Shown in pieces: positions 39,399-54,006 of a stretch of 64,000 nt of DNA (position 1 is the stretch's first letter; every line of letters starts with the position of its first letter). The notes beneath the pieces were generated by a model that did no database searches, was not told the origin of the DNA, and saw nothing but the letters and a program-made list of their open reading frames with translations. The position numbers were made by a program, and so were the translations under genes. Source of the DNA: Arbacia lixula (taxonomy: Eukaryota; Echinodermata; Echinoidea; Arbacioida; Arbaciidae). The stretch is from assembly GCA_963669155.1 (NCBI GenBank), contig OZ022576.1, positions 7,706,038 to 7,770,037 on the forward strand. The letters are read 5' to 3'.

Positions 39399-42300
39399 AC
39401 TCTTTACAAATCTTGCATATTCTAAATAGCATCTCCTACCACTGAATCCCTCATAAAAGAATATCTGGCATTGCTTCATATTTTATGCCTCACAGCTGAG
39501 TGAGAGGGGACATGACAGGTGAACCATGCTCGTATCTGTGCGGTCTCATTATTAACCGTGGCAGGGCGTACGTATCAAGAGCTACTTTGTCATGAAATGG
39601 CTGGATGATATTGGACCCCTTTTAAATCATTAGGTTTGATTATGATGTGGGGACAGAGAAGGGAGACTGTATTGCCATGCACACGCACACAACAAAAGTA
39701 CGTTGACCATTCTAAATACGTTATTACGTATAGTACTGCTCATACCTACCAGCAGTCAAGATTGGGCATGCAGGTGATGCATTTTCAGGGCAAGATAATT
39801 ACCAATGGTCAGGAGGGCAATGACCATATACATACAGATGCATTCATTTAGTGTCTGAAGAATGAAACAAATCTTCAACTGGTCGGTGAATACTAATTAT
39901 ATTGTTTAGATTTTGATGTGTTTTTTATCGACCAATTTGTATTTAATATTACAAGAACATGTACATTATGTAGAGTGTGATATTTTCAGGATGCAGATAT
40001 TTACATTTTACAATGTGTTAACTCCTTTTGTGCCAGACAAAATGCTGCTCTGTGAGATGTGTGTACATCCCTTGTGAAAAAAAACCCACATAGCTTATAA
40101 AGAATGTGTAGGTTATTTCAAGCTGCAAGCGTAGTATGAAGACAGGCAAATAGGCCTACATCTTATAACAATTTTGGTATTTTTGAGATATGGTCAGGAT
40201 TGTTTATTTATGAAAGCATACTGATTTTTATTACAATATGATATTTCACTTTCTTTTATGGCTAAATACAAGTAATCATGCAGTGAATATTTTAGAAGTA
40301 CTGTATTTTTTTGAAAAAAGCATTTAATGAAGTTATAGATATTATATGTATTTTTAGTGATTTATTTATGGTACTATTACATGCAAAATATGACATAAAT
40401 CAGATTTCAAATTGATATTATTCATCTCTATATGTTATAATAAAAGTAACTTGATAAGGCAATGATAAAAAGCAGAAAAACATAGTATGTACGTTAATTG
40501 ACTCAACATGAATTCATAGCATTTATTTCATTTAATTATGCAAGATGATTACTTGTGTTCCATGCTATTCTCCTTTAAGTAATATTTTCTTTGGCAGCGA
40601 TCACGTTTTTAATGTATGTGTACAATGGTATATAATTTGTCCAGTACTGTGTACATCATGGCAATACACTTTGGGTATTACCAAATGGCTGCTTTGGTCT
40701 GGTTAATGATGCAGAAAGCCCCTCGCTCCATCAGATCCAGTCAGTTCAGTGTCATGCCTGCTGTACAAGTAATTTCACCCAAAGGCTGATCAAATTTGCA
40801 CTTGAAGTTGCAAAGGTGTCAGCCAGGAGTTCCGCTGATTTTTCATGAGTGATGTGTACAGATGAGATGGGGCAGTCATGTGGTACTTTGTGTTTTACAT
40901 CCCCCCCCCCCATCTTTGGCGCCCCCTCCCCTTTTGTACATGTCCATGTACATGCCATGGTTCATTGTTCAAGTAGGTCAAGAGATGGGAAGAGGGAGGG
41001 ATATCACCGCGAGCTGCATGGTTTGGTCCCGCCTCGTAATGAAACAGTCGATAATGCAGCACTCTCGGAGAAAATAGTTAGCATTCATGGCGGGTCCGCG
41101 GCAGGGGGTGCAATGAGCGTGCTGATTTATTCGCCGTTTGTCACTCCGCTGTCGCAGGGAACGAGCAGGATGTTTTTCATTTTGGAGAACCGGGAGGGGT
41201 CGAGTGCACTTCACACACACAGAGATGGAGATCTAAGCTTGCTTTGAATGCCAATTTATCTGTCGCCAGTCCCTTTTACCTTCTTCTGTAATGATAACAC
41301 ATGCCTGGTGTGGGATGATTTCATTGGTTAATCAACCGTCACCAGTGAAACAATCACCCTGTTCGTACTTTGAGTTAAATCTTTTGATTTAGTGTAACAA
41401 ATTTTAAGCCCTTCCGCTGAAAGGTGCATTCTTCTACCACAATTCAGTTGGGAAAATATCTTTCTTTTGACATTTCTGTGAACTTTCTTCAATATACACT
41501 TGAAATTGCCTTTGAATTGTTTTTTTCATCTTCGGAATAATGTGTATCATGCAATAAAGCTATAGATGCTGGTATGAAAATGATTTTTAACATTGAGGCC
41601 ATAAAACCTACATCAACACAGTCCTCTTTACGTACACCAACAGCCATTTCAAATGTGAACCAAACTGAAATGCACTGACTTGAAATTCTCACTAACTTAC
41701 AGGAAGCTGTGTGTGGTAGAGATTCAGCCAAATAACAAACGAGGCCCTCTGAAAAATTATATTGTCCTCATAAGGTATGAAAAACACATTTCAAGAAATT
41801 TCGCTTGAAAAGAAGCCCTGGGCAAAAAAAAAACAGAAGTGGATTTGAAGCAAAGATATGGCTCTAATACTAACAATTACTCAAACACTTTTTCCAACCA
41901 TAATGACCTAGTGATATCTTCATTAGAGAAATCAGTACACTAGTAAGTTTGTATTTCCTCACCTACACATAATGTAAATTGTATTCAATACTAAGTTTCA
42001 TCACTGGAGGAACTTTACTGAATGAGATATAAGCATCCTTTCATATCTCCATTGGATTCATGAGCCTCCTATGTTTGCTATGTGAAGTGGGCTTGGTATG
42101 AGTAGGGTCTGTAGCAGACATGTGTGTGTAATTGAATGCCTCCTCTCTATGATGACGACCGACCTTGTGATTGACAGTGAAGATCTTACCAGTCAATCAT
42201 GGCTGCCTCTGATTGAAGAAAAACCTGTGATGGCTGATTAAAGGACTCCCAAGTGCTTGTCTTACATCCAAACGATAACACGATATCATCTTTGTTTTGC

Positions 42301-45300
42301 TGTCACTCTCCATAGTAATATATGTGATTGATTAATCTGTTGGAAAATAAGCAACGAAAAAGGAGACCATGGGGGTTGAATCGTTCGAGAACCTGCATCT
42401 ATCGTTTGCCGGGCATTGACACTATAATTTCAAACCAAATTGTGAATTTTGCCATGTAATATTTGTGCAGCATTGAGGTTAATTCATTTCTGTTATATTT
42501 TGTGTATGCTTTGTGTAGAATTTAGGAAGTCGCAGACTGTACAGAGCTTTGAAGTTTGTGAAATGGGTGCAGATGTACATGTATTTCTTTGTGAGGATGT
42601 GATGTCATTGTTCAGCAGTGCTTAAAAATATTCATGAGACTTTCCCTGATTTGTTTTTCCAGTTCTGAATTTCTTGAGAGCAATCTTTAATGATAGTGGA
42701 CTGTCCCTCATATTCAACTTGTGCTTATGTACAGCTCATGATAAGCATTGAAGGCAGATAAACATACGAGCAAACTGTCCCTCATATTCAACTTGTGCTT
42801 ATGTACAGCTCATGATAAGCATTGAAGGCAGATAAACATACGAGCAAACAAATAGAACTAGTTGTTAGTAGGACATATAATGATCACATTGCAGTATTGC
42901 TGCAGATTTAGAACAGTCGTCACAGATGTTAAAGTGAGAAAGAAATATTTAAAAATTAATAGCATTCTGAGAATCACACGTCATAGCCTGACATGCTGTA
43001 ATAAGACAGTAGCTGTCAGATTTGACAGTACAATGTATACATGAAACGTGTATCTTACTGTCAGCAGAGCTGGATAACGTAATATCTTGAATAAAAGCTG
43101 TCAATTTCTGTCACAGCTGTTGACGTTCATCCAAAGAATGCAGGCCTAATTCTGTGCGTCATTCATAACGCTCTGCGTGCACCTGTCATATAGATGTGTC
43201 TGCATCAGCCTAAAGCTGACAAAATAGCTAGTTTTCTGCTGATCTGGGAAATTAGCCCGAAGTTGAAATTACGTCTTCGTTAGCCCAAAGCTGACAAATA
43301 GCTGGTTATTTTCTGATCTGAGAAATCAGCCAGAAGTTAAAATTGCGTCCGTCATCAGCCCCAAATGCACAAATAGGGGTTTATTTTGCCTGCTCCAATG
43401 TTGGGGCTGATAAGTTGCCAGCAGTAGCTGTTATGTAGTGCACCACTGTGTATGCTGCACGTTGTTGTGCGGAATGACCTTGCAGACTCGGGCTAGATTG
43501 CAGCCTTACGAAGATCGGTATGAAGATAGCTTATTATTTTGCAAATTAGCTAGTTTTTTAGCCGTCTTTCCCAAGATTTGTGGGGAAGATTCCTGTTCAA
43601 ATAGCTAGCTATTTTGGCACTTCAGGCTGATGAAGGCTACCCTATATAGATAAGCCTACTAAAAGTGTAGGGAAGTCAGTTATGTTCTTATTTCACTTAG
43701 AGCATGTTTATATTGAGTGTTTTTGAGTAATAAATATAATTTTTTATACATGATTAATGATATCAGAGTAGATATAACTACAAGAACACTCTTTGCTAAT
43801 TTTAAAAGCTGATATAAAAATTATAGGGGAGCCTATAAAAAAGTGAAGCTTGTAGGGTTTATAGGCTCCCTGTTACAATACATGAAATTACATAAAGATT
43901 TATACATTTGTTAAAGCAAACGTGCAATAATGCAATAAAGGGGGGGGGGGGGGGGAGAAAGTTCAAGTTGAAGGGCATACGTAATTGATGATAATTCAAT
44001 AGGTTCATATACATGTAGATCCAATCATGCTAAACACTCTTTAAAGTTGAAGGGTTTAATATTTTGGGGTGTACATTTTCTTTCAAAAAAGAATTACCTT
44101 TCTGGCTCAGCTTCATTTTCAAATAACAAGTTTAAATTATTAAAGTATGAATAATATCCAAAGAAATATAATGAGGAAAGAAGTATGATCATAATGTGTC
44201 TGAGTCATGAGAGGGAATATGTGGCTACGTGCACAGACTAGAGGCTGTTGTAATATGACACTCCAAACAGGAAGTATTTCACTTGTTAAGGTCACGAAAG
44301 GCCAAGTCTGTTTTGTGGTTATGACTGGACTCAATCTGTCAGGGAGCAGGGTAGATTTAGAACCATACATTGATGTTTCTTGCTGGTAACATCAGGGTAT
44401 GCATGTATTATCCGTGGTAGAGTTGGTATACGTACATGTATGTTTGCAGGCAATTCGGGGATTATTAATGTTGTGGTATATGTGAGGTGGAGGGAAAGGG
44501 AGGGGGAGGGGGTGGGGGGTGGGTTGCACGAGGGCTTCATGGGAGAGGGGAAAAGCACTACTCTTCATTACATACTGGTAATGTATTTTGTGAGGAGGTC
44601 ATTTGCTGGAGCATCAATGCTATTTATTAGTTTTATATATATTGTGAAATTCAACTCTACCAGCCAAAAGATGCCACAGTCCAGACTCCAGAGCTGGAAT
44701 GAGTGCTTCATGGGAGAGGGGAGAGGCATTGTACATTATGACATTAATGTATAGCGTGAGGGGTTTATTTGCGGGACCATCTTAGAATTGCAATGCTATT
44801 TATAAGCATACTGTGATATTGGATTACGCCAGCCAAACGATGCCACAGTACCCCTATATTCTACCAAGCATATGAAATTTCGCGGCCACACCATTTCTCA
44901 TCTAACAACTACTACACATATGTTTTTTTGGTTTTTTTTACATGTTTTAAAGACCATCAACAATCTTTTCTTATACATGTATGGCATGGGTCTAAAGCAA
45001 CTGTGCATATTTTTGTTTGAATTCCATCAACCATAATTATATATCATGAGTCTAAAGCAACTTTTCATATTGTTTTGAATGTGTAATACCATCAACAATA
45101 TTTTGTTATCAGTCTAAAGCAACTGTGCAGTGTTACATTATATGCACAGTGTAGTAGGGCTTACATCACACATTAGGACATAGTAGGGCTTACATTACAA
45201 CACATTGTGTTGTAAAGAATGCTGAGCGTGATACAGCAAATTTGTCAGGATGTGATCATAAAATATTCATGCCATGCACATGCATTCTGTCCACTGGGTA

Positions 45301-48300
45301 ACTGTCACAATTGTTTCTCCCATTCATCCAGGTGAAAACATATAGGTAATGATTTGCGGCATGTTATATTTCAATTACTGCACAAGTACAACATAGGAGA
45401 AAGTATTCATGATGTAACATGCAATATTTATGACCTTGTTTACCGCAATTGAAAACTGCAAGGCATACGATATATATTCTTATAGCGTTATGTAATGGTA
45501 GAAGAAGCCATAATAATTTTAAACTATGTACAGTGAAGGACAAGAAAAAAGGTAACTAGTCAGTAGTCATTATACCTGTCCACTACTATTTACACATACC
45601 AGGGGTATTGCATACTGTATTAAAGATTATCCGTCCCTTTTGCAAGCTTTAAATTTGAAATCGTCTATCACGATCATAAATTGAAGAAAGTGTGATTCAA
45701 GACCATTTCTAAGAATAAAGCATGTTGAAGCTTTCTGTATGTGTAAAAAATTTCAGCCATTAAATTTCAAACCAACTTTTTTCGTACTACGAAAAAAGTA
45801 TTAGTCTTTGTTACAGTATCTATGTGGTTATTATGCGTGTGTGAAATCCTAATTTTATGAGTAATTACCAAACTTTGGAGATGATTTCTTCCATAGAATA
45901 ATTTTCTCCATAATGCGTTTTATAATTTAATAAACAGATTAATCAATAAATCAGATGTTTCAACACAAACTGCTAAGAGCCTGAGGTAAAGACTAGTAAT
46001 CAGACTTTTTTACGTGCATTATTTGAAGTTTACACTACTTATCAGTTTCAAATTGTGAATATAGAGCTTGCTAAAGGCGGATTCACACTGCATCCGACAT
46101 CCGACATTCCGACATACGACACGACATACGACACGACATTTCAGTTCACACTGACAACGACTTTTCAAAATGTCGTGCAAAAAGTCGGATAACACGACAT
46201 TTGCTGTCGGTCAATCAATTATCAAGTTCTTTATGCAATAACCAAGCACAAACACAATAAAAATATTGATCTGAGAAGATCGAGAAGCAGGAGGGGGGGG
46301 GTGAAGAAGGAAGGAGGTAGGAAAGAACTTACGGCGAAGGCGGAAGAAAAGAGAGGATGAAAATGGGAACGGTAGAAGACGGGAGTAAGAAAGTTAAAAG
46401 GAAGAGATGAAAAAGGTGGAAGGGAATATAAAACGAGGGGGAGAGGGAAGGAAACGGGAGAAAGGGAACAAGGGAGTGGGGGAGAGGGTGGATTGATGGT
46501 GAGGAATAGAGGAGAAGAGGAGGAGCAGTACGGCAAGGAAGGAAGGAGGAAAGGGGGGTAGGGAAAAGAATCAAGTGAGAATGACTAGAAGAAAGAAGGG
46601 TGAACGGTGAATGAGGAGGAGAAACAATAGGCGAAAGACAACTGGATGATCATCGTCTTCCTCCTTCTCCAACATCTCCCTCCTCCTCCACGCATTCGTT
46701 TCCCTCTCTTTCTTCTCCTTCCCTCTACTCTTACCTCTCCTTGTTCATTCTCATGCTCTTGCCTCAATACTAGATCAAGTTACAGATACGTACTTATCCA
46801 AAATAGAGGAAAACCAGCATCAATATTTTGTGTTGGGAAGTTGGCATAATCACACTCACCCTAATCCTTCTTTACAACGGTGAAGAGAAAGAATTTACGA
46901 TATTACAGCAATCATAACAATAGTCCATTATAAGAGGGTAGGTTATATCTTTATCTAGTTCATTCGCTATGCCTATGTTAAGGCATGTTTGGGATTTTTT
47001 TTTATACCAGACATATGCAGTATAAATCATATCAGCAACATGACATTGTATACATGTAGGCCTGCAATATAGTTTGCAAGTATCACGATTCCTCAAATAG
47101 AAATAAACAATTATTCAACGATTTGAGTGTCCTGTTCAAACTAAGTCTATCTGTTGGATTCTGCTTTGACAAATCTGCATCAACACAACAAAATTATCCC
47201 CCTCCGTCCCTTCCTCTCTTTCATGAACACAGCAAAGGCATATCCCCCTCGGCACCAAACTCCCCTAATCTAGGGCTACATCTGTACATATTTGTTTCAG
47301 GCTTAACCCCCCTTCTTAATTTTCCTTTCACAGATTCGATCATTTATGCTATATAGATGGTTGAAATACACGGTGAGAACTTTCTTACAGATCAAGAAAC
47401 AACATTATCCTACGAAGCTACATCGGAAGGGAGAGGGGGCACCCCCACCTTCCCCCTCTTCTCAGACATCCTTCTCCCGCACCCTCGAAATGACATCTTT
47501 CCCTAAAAAAAAAAAAAACATTATGAACAGTTGAACAGGCCTACTCTTGATATTGAATTTATTCAAATCTATGCAAAGACATTTTGAATATTGGTACATT
47601 CTTTCTAGGAACATCCCGCATATCTACAGCCATTCTACATGTAATCATTTAACTGACGAACTAAATCATTCCACCAACAATGACTCTGCAAGAAAAAATA
47701 GTTACACTTCTCATTTTTTTAGTCTACAAACTAACGTTAAGAAGTTTTGACGTTAAGAAAACTATCACCATTCCCCGACAAATAAATATGAATATACATT
47801 AGCTCCTCATGTAAACTTAGTTGAGAGTCTTCTAAACCCGAAAGAAAGGTTACTTAAACCCATGAATACAGGCCAATTCATCTCTATTTTTCTTAGTCAG
47901 ATCTCTCTAAAATTAAGGTTTGGTTTGATATGTTGCTAGACTTTAGACAACCAGATAACTTGCTGTGATTGAAGTAGACTCTACTTGATGATATTGATAG
48001 ATGGCTGACTAGTACGAATTGTAACTAAACAAGGAAATCTGAGTGTAGCAAATTATCTATTCTAGTTCTAGAGGTAGACTGCATACATTTATAGTACGAA
48101 CTAACGTCAGATATATCTAACAGTCAATTTATTTCTCTACTAAAACTAGTATCTATCTAATACGAGTATTCACTCCGTGGACCTAGATCTATTCGCATGA
48201 GCACGCCCGGCCGGTCGGCCGGCTGGCTAGATTTATCATAACAACAAGATAGACCTACTGGCTACCCATGATAGGTACGGTCGAGTCCAGATCCCGGGTC

Positions 48301-51300
48301 CAGATCTAAAAGAAAACGTGAGTAGTAGACTAGCTGCTAAAGAAACTTGTTTGGATCTGGGAAATCTACACTCTAACTAATAGACCTAGACCCTCTAGAT
48401 ATCTGCGTTGTTATGAGTTGATGTATCTGTAGCACCGGGACTGCTCCCGCGTAGCGGGAGCGTTAGCGGGCTGGTCGCAGTATAAAGTGTATAGCTGGAT
48501 CAATGATATGTTTGTCGTTAGATCTCACTTCGATCTCGTGACATTTTAAAGCCTTTAAGAGTCATATTCACCTCGAGGCTGTAGACCTGTAACTGAACTT
48601 TAGATCCAACGTATAAATTAGATCTAGATCTATCTATTAAAACTCTGACATTCGAAGAGAGTAAATAAAGAACACACTACAATTAACTGCAGTACCGTTC
48701 AGACGTATAGTAGAGTACGCGTATTACGGATGTTTATGTTAACTGTTGGTTTATGCAACAGCTTTCTAGTAGTAGATCTGATCTAGACTAGAGCCTACTC
48801 CGAGTATAAACATAAACAGTTTTACTCAATTGATAACGTTCAATACCAGTCTAGACCTCTAAAACTAGATATATTTATGTTGCATAGTACATGTCCAGGC
48901 CTTTCAAAGTTAAACTGCGATTTAGATCTCACAAGACTTTCAAGTTTAAAATGATGACATTAATGCAGGTAGATAACAGTTGCATACACCATCAATCATC
49001 GTTGACTTTTTACATGTATTAGACCCTTGGGTCTGTATAATTTTTAACGTATAGTACGACTACGTAGACCTACTCGAACGTAAACATTGGACTTGTCTCG
49101 AGTCGAGTGTTTAAAACTCAATTACCAATGAATACCGAGATTAACTCGCTATTAGCTGACATTAATAGACATTGATTAACTTACCGCCAATAAGGAATCA
49201 CATTCTTGCCCACCTTTCTTTACAAACGATGACAAAATGCTTCACCAAAACATGATAAAGATATGATGCGTAGGGAAACATTGTCCAACATACATTTTAG
49301 TAGATGGGACTGAAGTGGGGCCGTCGCAGCAAAAGTCTTTTGACAAGCCAAACTTATGAAGTGACGTCATAGGAATCCGCCGTTGTGATTGGTCTCCGGG
49401 TAAATGTCGGATTGTCGTGCTTGAAAAATCGCTACATGATCCGATTTTTTAATACGACAAAATGTGTCGGACACGACTTTTTTTGTCGTGTTGCCTCAGT
49501 GTGAATGGACACATTGGATTTGCACTGTTTCGATTTTTATTTTGTCGGATCAAATGTCGGAAAGTCGTATGTCGTGTCGTATGTCGGAATGTCGGATGCA
49601 GTGTGAATCCGCCTTAACACTTCTCTATATATGTTTTGCCAATGATTCAATGGTTTTGTGGTGATCTGAAAAAGGGACAGGCTGTCTTTAAATCTACTGG
49701 TATTCAGACTTTGTTTACTTTTTTATTTTTTTTTTATACAACTCTTCATCTAAAAGTAATTAAATCTTGTATTCAAACATATTTGTGGTAGACATACTAC
49801 TGTCCAGAAAGTAAAGCATGATTTCACAACTCTTAAATTGCCACACTAGATGTTGTAATGTAATAACACAAGTTACAGTTTATTATCATGGTCCACCAAA
49901 TGTGTTTCTTAAGACAGGGAGAAGTATTGCGAAATCAGATAATAAATCAAAACAATATAAGATATTTGTCATAATAACATTCTATTTATTTGTCATAATA
50001 ACATGTTATTAAAATGAATTGTTAACAATATTTTCTAGGTACATGTATTTGTCTCTCTTCCCACCCACTGGATGTGAAACAGTGTTTTTCATTGTATAAT
50101 GAAAAAGGTCTTCTATAATTGTACGATTGTCAGTTGACACTCCAAAAATATATAGGTTTTGATTTTATCATTATTTGTCAACAGTTTTGCTTCCAAATGT
50201 AATGTGTGGTACATAGCAGTTTGTAGAATTAATCAGCACAGAACCTTCCAAATATAACTTGTTTAGATACTACCTGTATAAGGTCAAATAATGTGAGATA
50301 CGGGGCGCAGTTTCATGCACTATAGCTGTAATGAAGCCCTGTCAATCTATATTTACAGAGGGTGAAGATCAGGTAACACATCTTTCCATGAGGTCTGACT
50401 TTTAATTTGTGTTTAAGCAGTGTATGCATGGTACATTGCTATCAAAGAGACCCATAAGAGCTACATGTACAATGTCAATATCAGTGTGTGGGCAACAAGC
50501 AGGTTTCACCACCGTTGTTACAAGGCTACTGTGACCAGCTAAAGATCGTGTTTTCCCCGCTAATGCAGCGTCTGAAATTCCATCGCCACACCTACCTGCA
50601 CTTGGAACCGGAAAATTGAGCAACGTGCGGTGAAAATCTTGGCAGATGGATTTCCGCACTATAGATTTCTTAGCCTCAAAAGTCAAGTATCCCTTTTTTT
50701 GCTTTTGTAAATTGCTGCAAAGCTACTCTACTGTAGTAGTAGTCATGGCAGGATTATGACCATGGACGCACTCCAAACTGATCAGAACTTGAGGTCTCCC
50801 TCCTCCATGTATATTCCATAGGGCAGCACCCCCTCTGTGATTACTTGGTTTGTTGAGAGCTAGTGTGCCATCACCTCCAGATGGTGGAGAGTAAGATGTA
50901 TCACACTAATGATGGATGAACCAAAGCATGTCCATTAGTCTCCTCTGTTTCTCTCTTTAAACTTGACCCACCTCTTGCCTGTACACAACCTTCTTGCTTC
51001 GGTATCTTTCGATACCTTAACGTCCGACATTAATTTCCTCTAGTGTCTGTTGTCATCGGAGATGCACAATATCTCAAAAAGGAAAAAAAACTGTACCTTT
51101 TCTTCACCAAATAGTGGAATGTATCCTTAACCATTATATAATGGATGGAAGTGATATATTTGCACGGGAGAATTTTGAGTACAAAAGCGGAGGTCTCGAA
51201 AGGATGCTGCGAGATTTCAGAATTGATTCGCGATGATTAACAAACATTGTGGTGTTACCAACGGTGGTGGTGGTGATCACTCATGTGTGTTGTGGTTTCT

Positions 51301-53953
51301 TTCGGGGAGGAAAGTTCTATACTGTTTTTGCATCCTGCAGACTCTTTCTATCAACTCTCATTTAAACATCAATTTGGATGTTTTTTGTTTCCAAGAGGAA
51401 AATTTATGTGTTTCATATTTGCGTTGTACAGTTGTATGTGTGGTTTCATCATGTTAAGTGATAAATTTCACATACATTCTCATAGTGCGTGAAGTTTTGC
51501 TCAACAGCATTTATCATATTTATGCATGCAGCAACAATCAATTTGAAATCATGTGGAATAACCACCTGATGTATATGTTATTTTCCCCATTTTTTGTGTC
51601 ATATTATGTGTTTTTTTGTCTCTCTTGGGAATTGCAGCTCTAACTTCAAATCTTACTTAGGGCACTCGAGAAGAAGTCTTTGAACCTTTGTTAAACACAG
51701 CCATTGATTCATTTTTGCACAATACCTACCATAGAACAGCAGTTGGTTTGCCATAGAAAGAGTTTACCAGTATCTTCTAAATATTGTTTGCAAACTTTGT
51801 GTCATCCCACAGTGCCTCTGAGCATCAAGATCAAGCCAGAGCCTCGCAGCCCTGGCTACCACAAGCCATGCGCCCACATGAAGTCCCCTGCGGCCAGCAC
51901 CAGCCAGCGCCTCTTTGACTTTGAGAGGTTTGAGCAGAAGTTTGCCTACGGGGAGCAGGTGGTGGTGGACAATCCCTTTGGCAAGCTGAGTGGCCTCTCA
52001 GTTCAGATCCCAGCTCCATCTCCCTCTAGCACTGGTAAGTTTTCATGTTTGTTTTGTTTGTAGAGGGGTGGGGGAGGCAATTCTAGATGTCATTCATTGT
52101 ACCGGTACATAACCTTGACATATTTCTGCTTCAAGAAAGATATTTGTGCATTTAAAATATTGAGTCACAATTTCAAACTGAATTGTAGTGGGGCCCGTTT
52201 CACAAAACTATTCAAAGAATAATATAATTTTGAAATCTTGACATACTTCCTACTTCTTTAAGAAAGATAAGTGTTCATGTGAAACATTAAGCCATAATAT
52301 TGATACTAAATCAATGTGTTTGCTTCGAAGGTTGATGAAAATTCTTTCCAAAAAAAAAAATGCCCAAATATCATGATCTAAACCATAGTAATTAGCATGA
52401 ATTTGGCGCTCTACACAAACCGAGTCTAAAGCTAAAACTCCTGTAAATTCCGGCCATTGACTATCATGTACACTGAAATGTCAAATCTTTGAATTATTAT
52501 CATATTCCAATAATGAATCATCAATCTTTGATTCTCCCTTGCTAGATGACCAGCTGAGCCCCCCAGGCAGTGCCTGCTCTGATGCAGTGGCACCCCAGAA
52601 CTCTCCCTCGGTTCCCCAGAGACCCTCCACCACCAAAGGTGCCACCAGTGGTGGTCTGGGCAGTGGCGCCAGCAGTCCAGCCATGGTACCGCTGGGCATG
52701 GACATGACCCCCCCTCCGTTCGAGCTCAACGTCCCCCCAGTCATCAAGCAGGAACGCCAGGCGCCATCGCTCTGCTGTGCAGGTAGTGGTGACAGGAAAG
52801 GCACGGATGGTGGTACCGACAGTGACGGGAACAACAACAGCATGTCTGCGCCACCGCCGGTGGAAGGTGGTCCACACATGTGCCAGCTGATGACCTTCAA
52901 GGAGCCGCTGGCACCTGGTGGGAACGGCTTTGGACCGGGCAGCAATCCCTTCAGAGCTCATGGACCTGGACCTGGGCATGGATTCTTCTTAGACAAAAGG
53001 TACGTGTAAAAGCTGTGATATGAAAGCACTAGCACTAGTCTCTGAAAAAATGGTATGCTTTTGTAAAGATTCAAAACCAATCCTCCATATCTATTCTGTC
53101 CAATAAACACTTTTGATAGTTTGGCCAGATTGGAATGCAATGTCTTGATTTATGAAAAGATGTTTGACATGTTGTGAATACATTTCAAGAGCTAGAATCA
53201 TATGCTTGAGATTATTGGTTACACATTCCTTCCCAACCTCAGTCAGTTTTAGGACAGGGTAGGACATTTTGAGAAATACTTTGGTGTGATCCAGGTTTAA
53301 GCAAAGTTTAGTGATTGTGGTCCTTTGTGCCCCTTATGGAAGTTTTGTCTCAATTTGTATTCTTCATATTTCCCTCACATTACCCCCCCAACCACCACCT
53401 CCAGCCGGTTCCATCGCCAGACATCTGAGCCCTGCTTTGGTAGCCTGGTGCCCTCCATGGGTGTAGGACAGACGGGGGGACCCGGGGGCGCCGGTGATCC
53501 GGGACAGGGGCAGGGACAGGGACCGCATCATCCATTCCAGCGCCAGAACTCGGAGCCAGTCTTCCTCCCGTTCAAGAATGGCGGGGGGAGGGGCTTTGAC
53601 CCCGCCCGGTTCCCGGAGCAGATGATTAAACAAGAGCCGGTGGATTGTGGCTACGAAGCAGGTGAGTGGAGGGCTCTGAATCACAGACCTTACGCAAACA
53701 TGTGCACATGTGGAGAAATCACAAACCTTTTGCAACCCATACATAGGAAAGTATGCATTCAAATCATATGTCTAGCATAGGGAATTACTAGCTTAAATTG
53801 AAGACTTTTCACAACATGAGTGCATGGGAATTTATTCTTATTACCATATAAATTTGAAAACATCCCGGTAGAATGTGATTGCTTATTGAGATATATTCAT
53901 GAATATTTGGGAGCAGTTTGTGTGATCATGTTCTTTATTTGTTTATACATATT

Positions 53954-54006
<53 letters not shown>

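Larger units (their letters stand above)
23917..51812 (+). other. Intron 4 of the PEA3-family gene (27.9 kb)
   Basis: Bounded by GTAAGT and CATCCCACAG. Nearly half the window. It contains an AT-only stretch at 25070-25200, G/C homopolymers (25271, 26180-26200, 40902, 43939), transposon copies, tandem duplications and several GC-rich islets listed separately. No host gene on either strand could be supported inside it. Confidence 0.85.

Noticed and set aside
38742-39479. 245-codon minus-strand frame
   Set aside because: Made of GA repeat, C8A18 and purine-rich tracts; no domain and no splice context.
44953-45129. Regular repeats considered as a CRISPR-like array
   Set aside because: Only three diverged direct units without distinct spacers, in an animal intron.
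52481-52979. Minus-strand frames opposite exon 6
   Set aside because: Shadows of the GC-rich coding exon.
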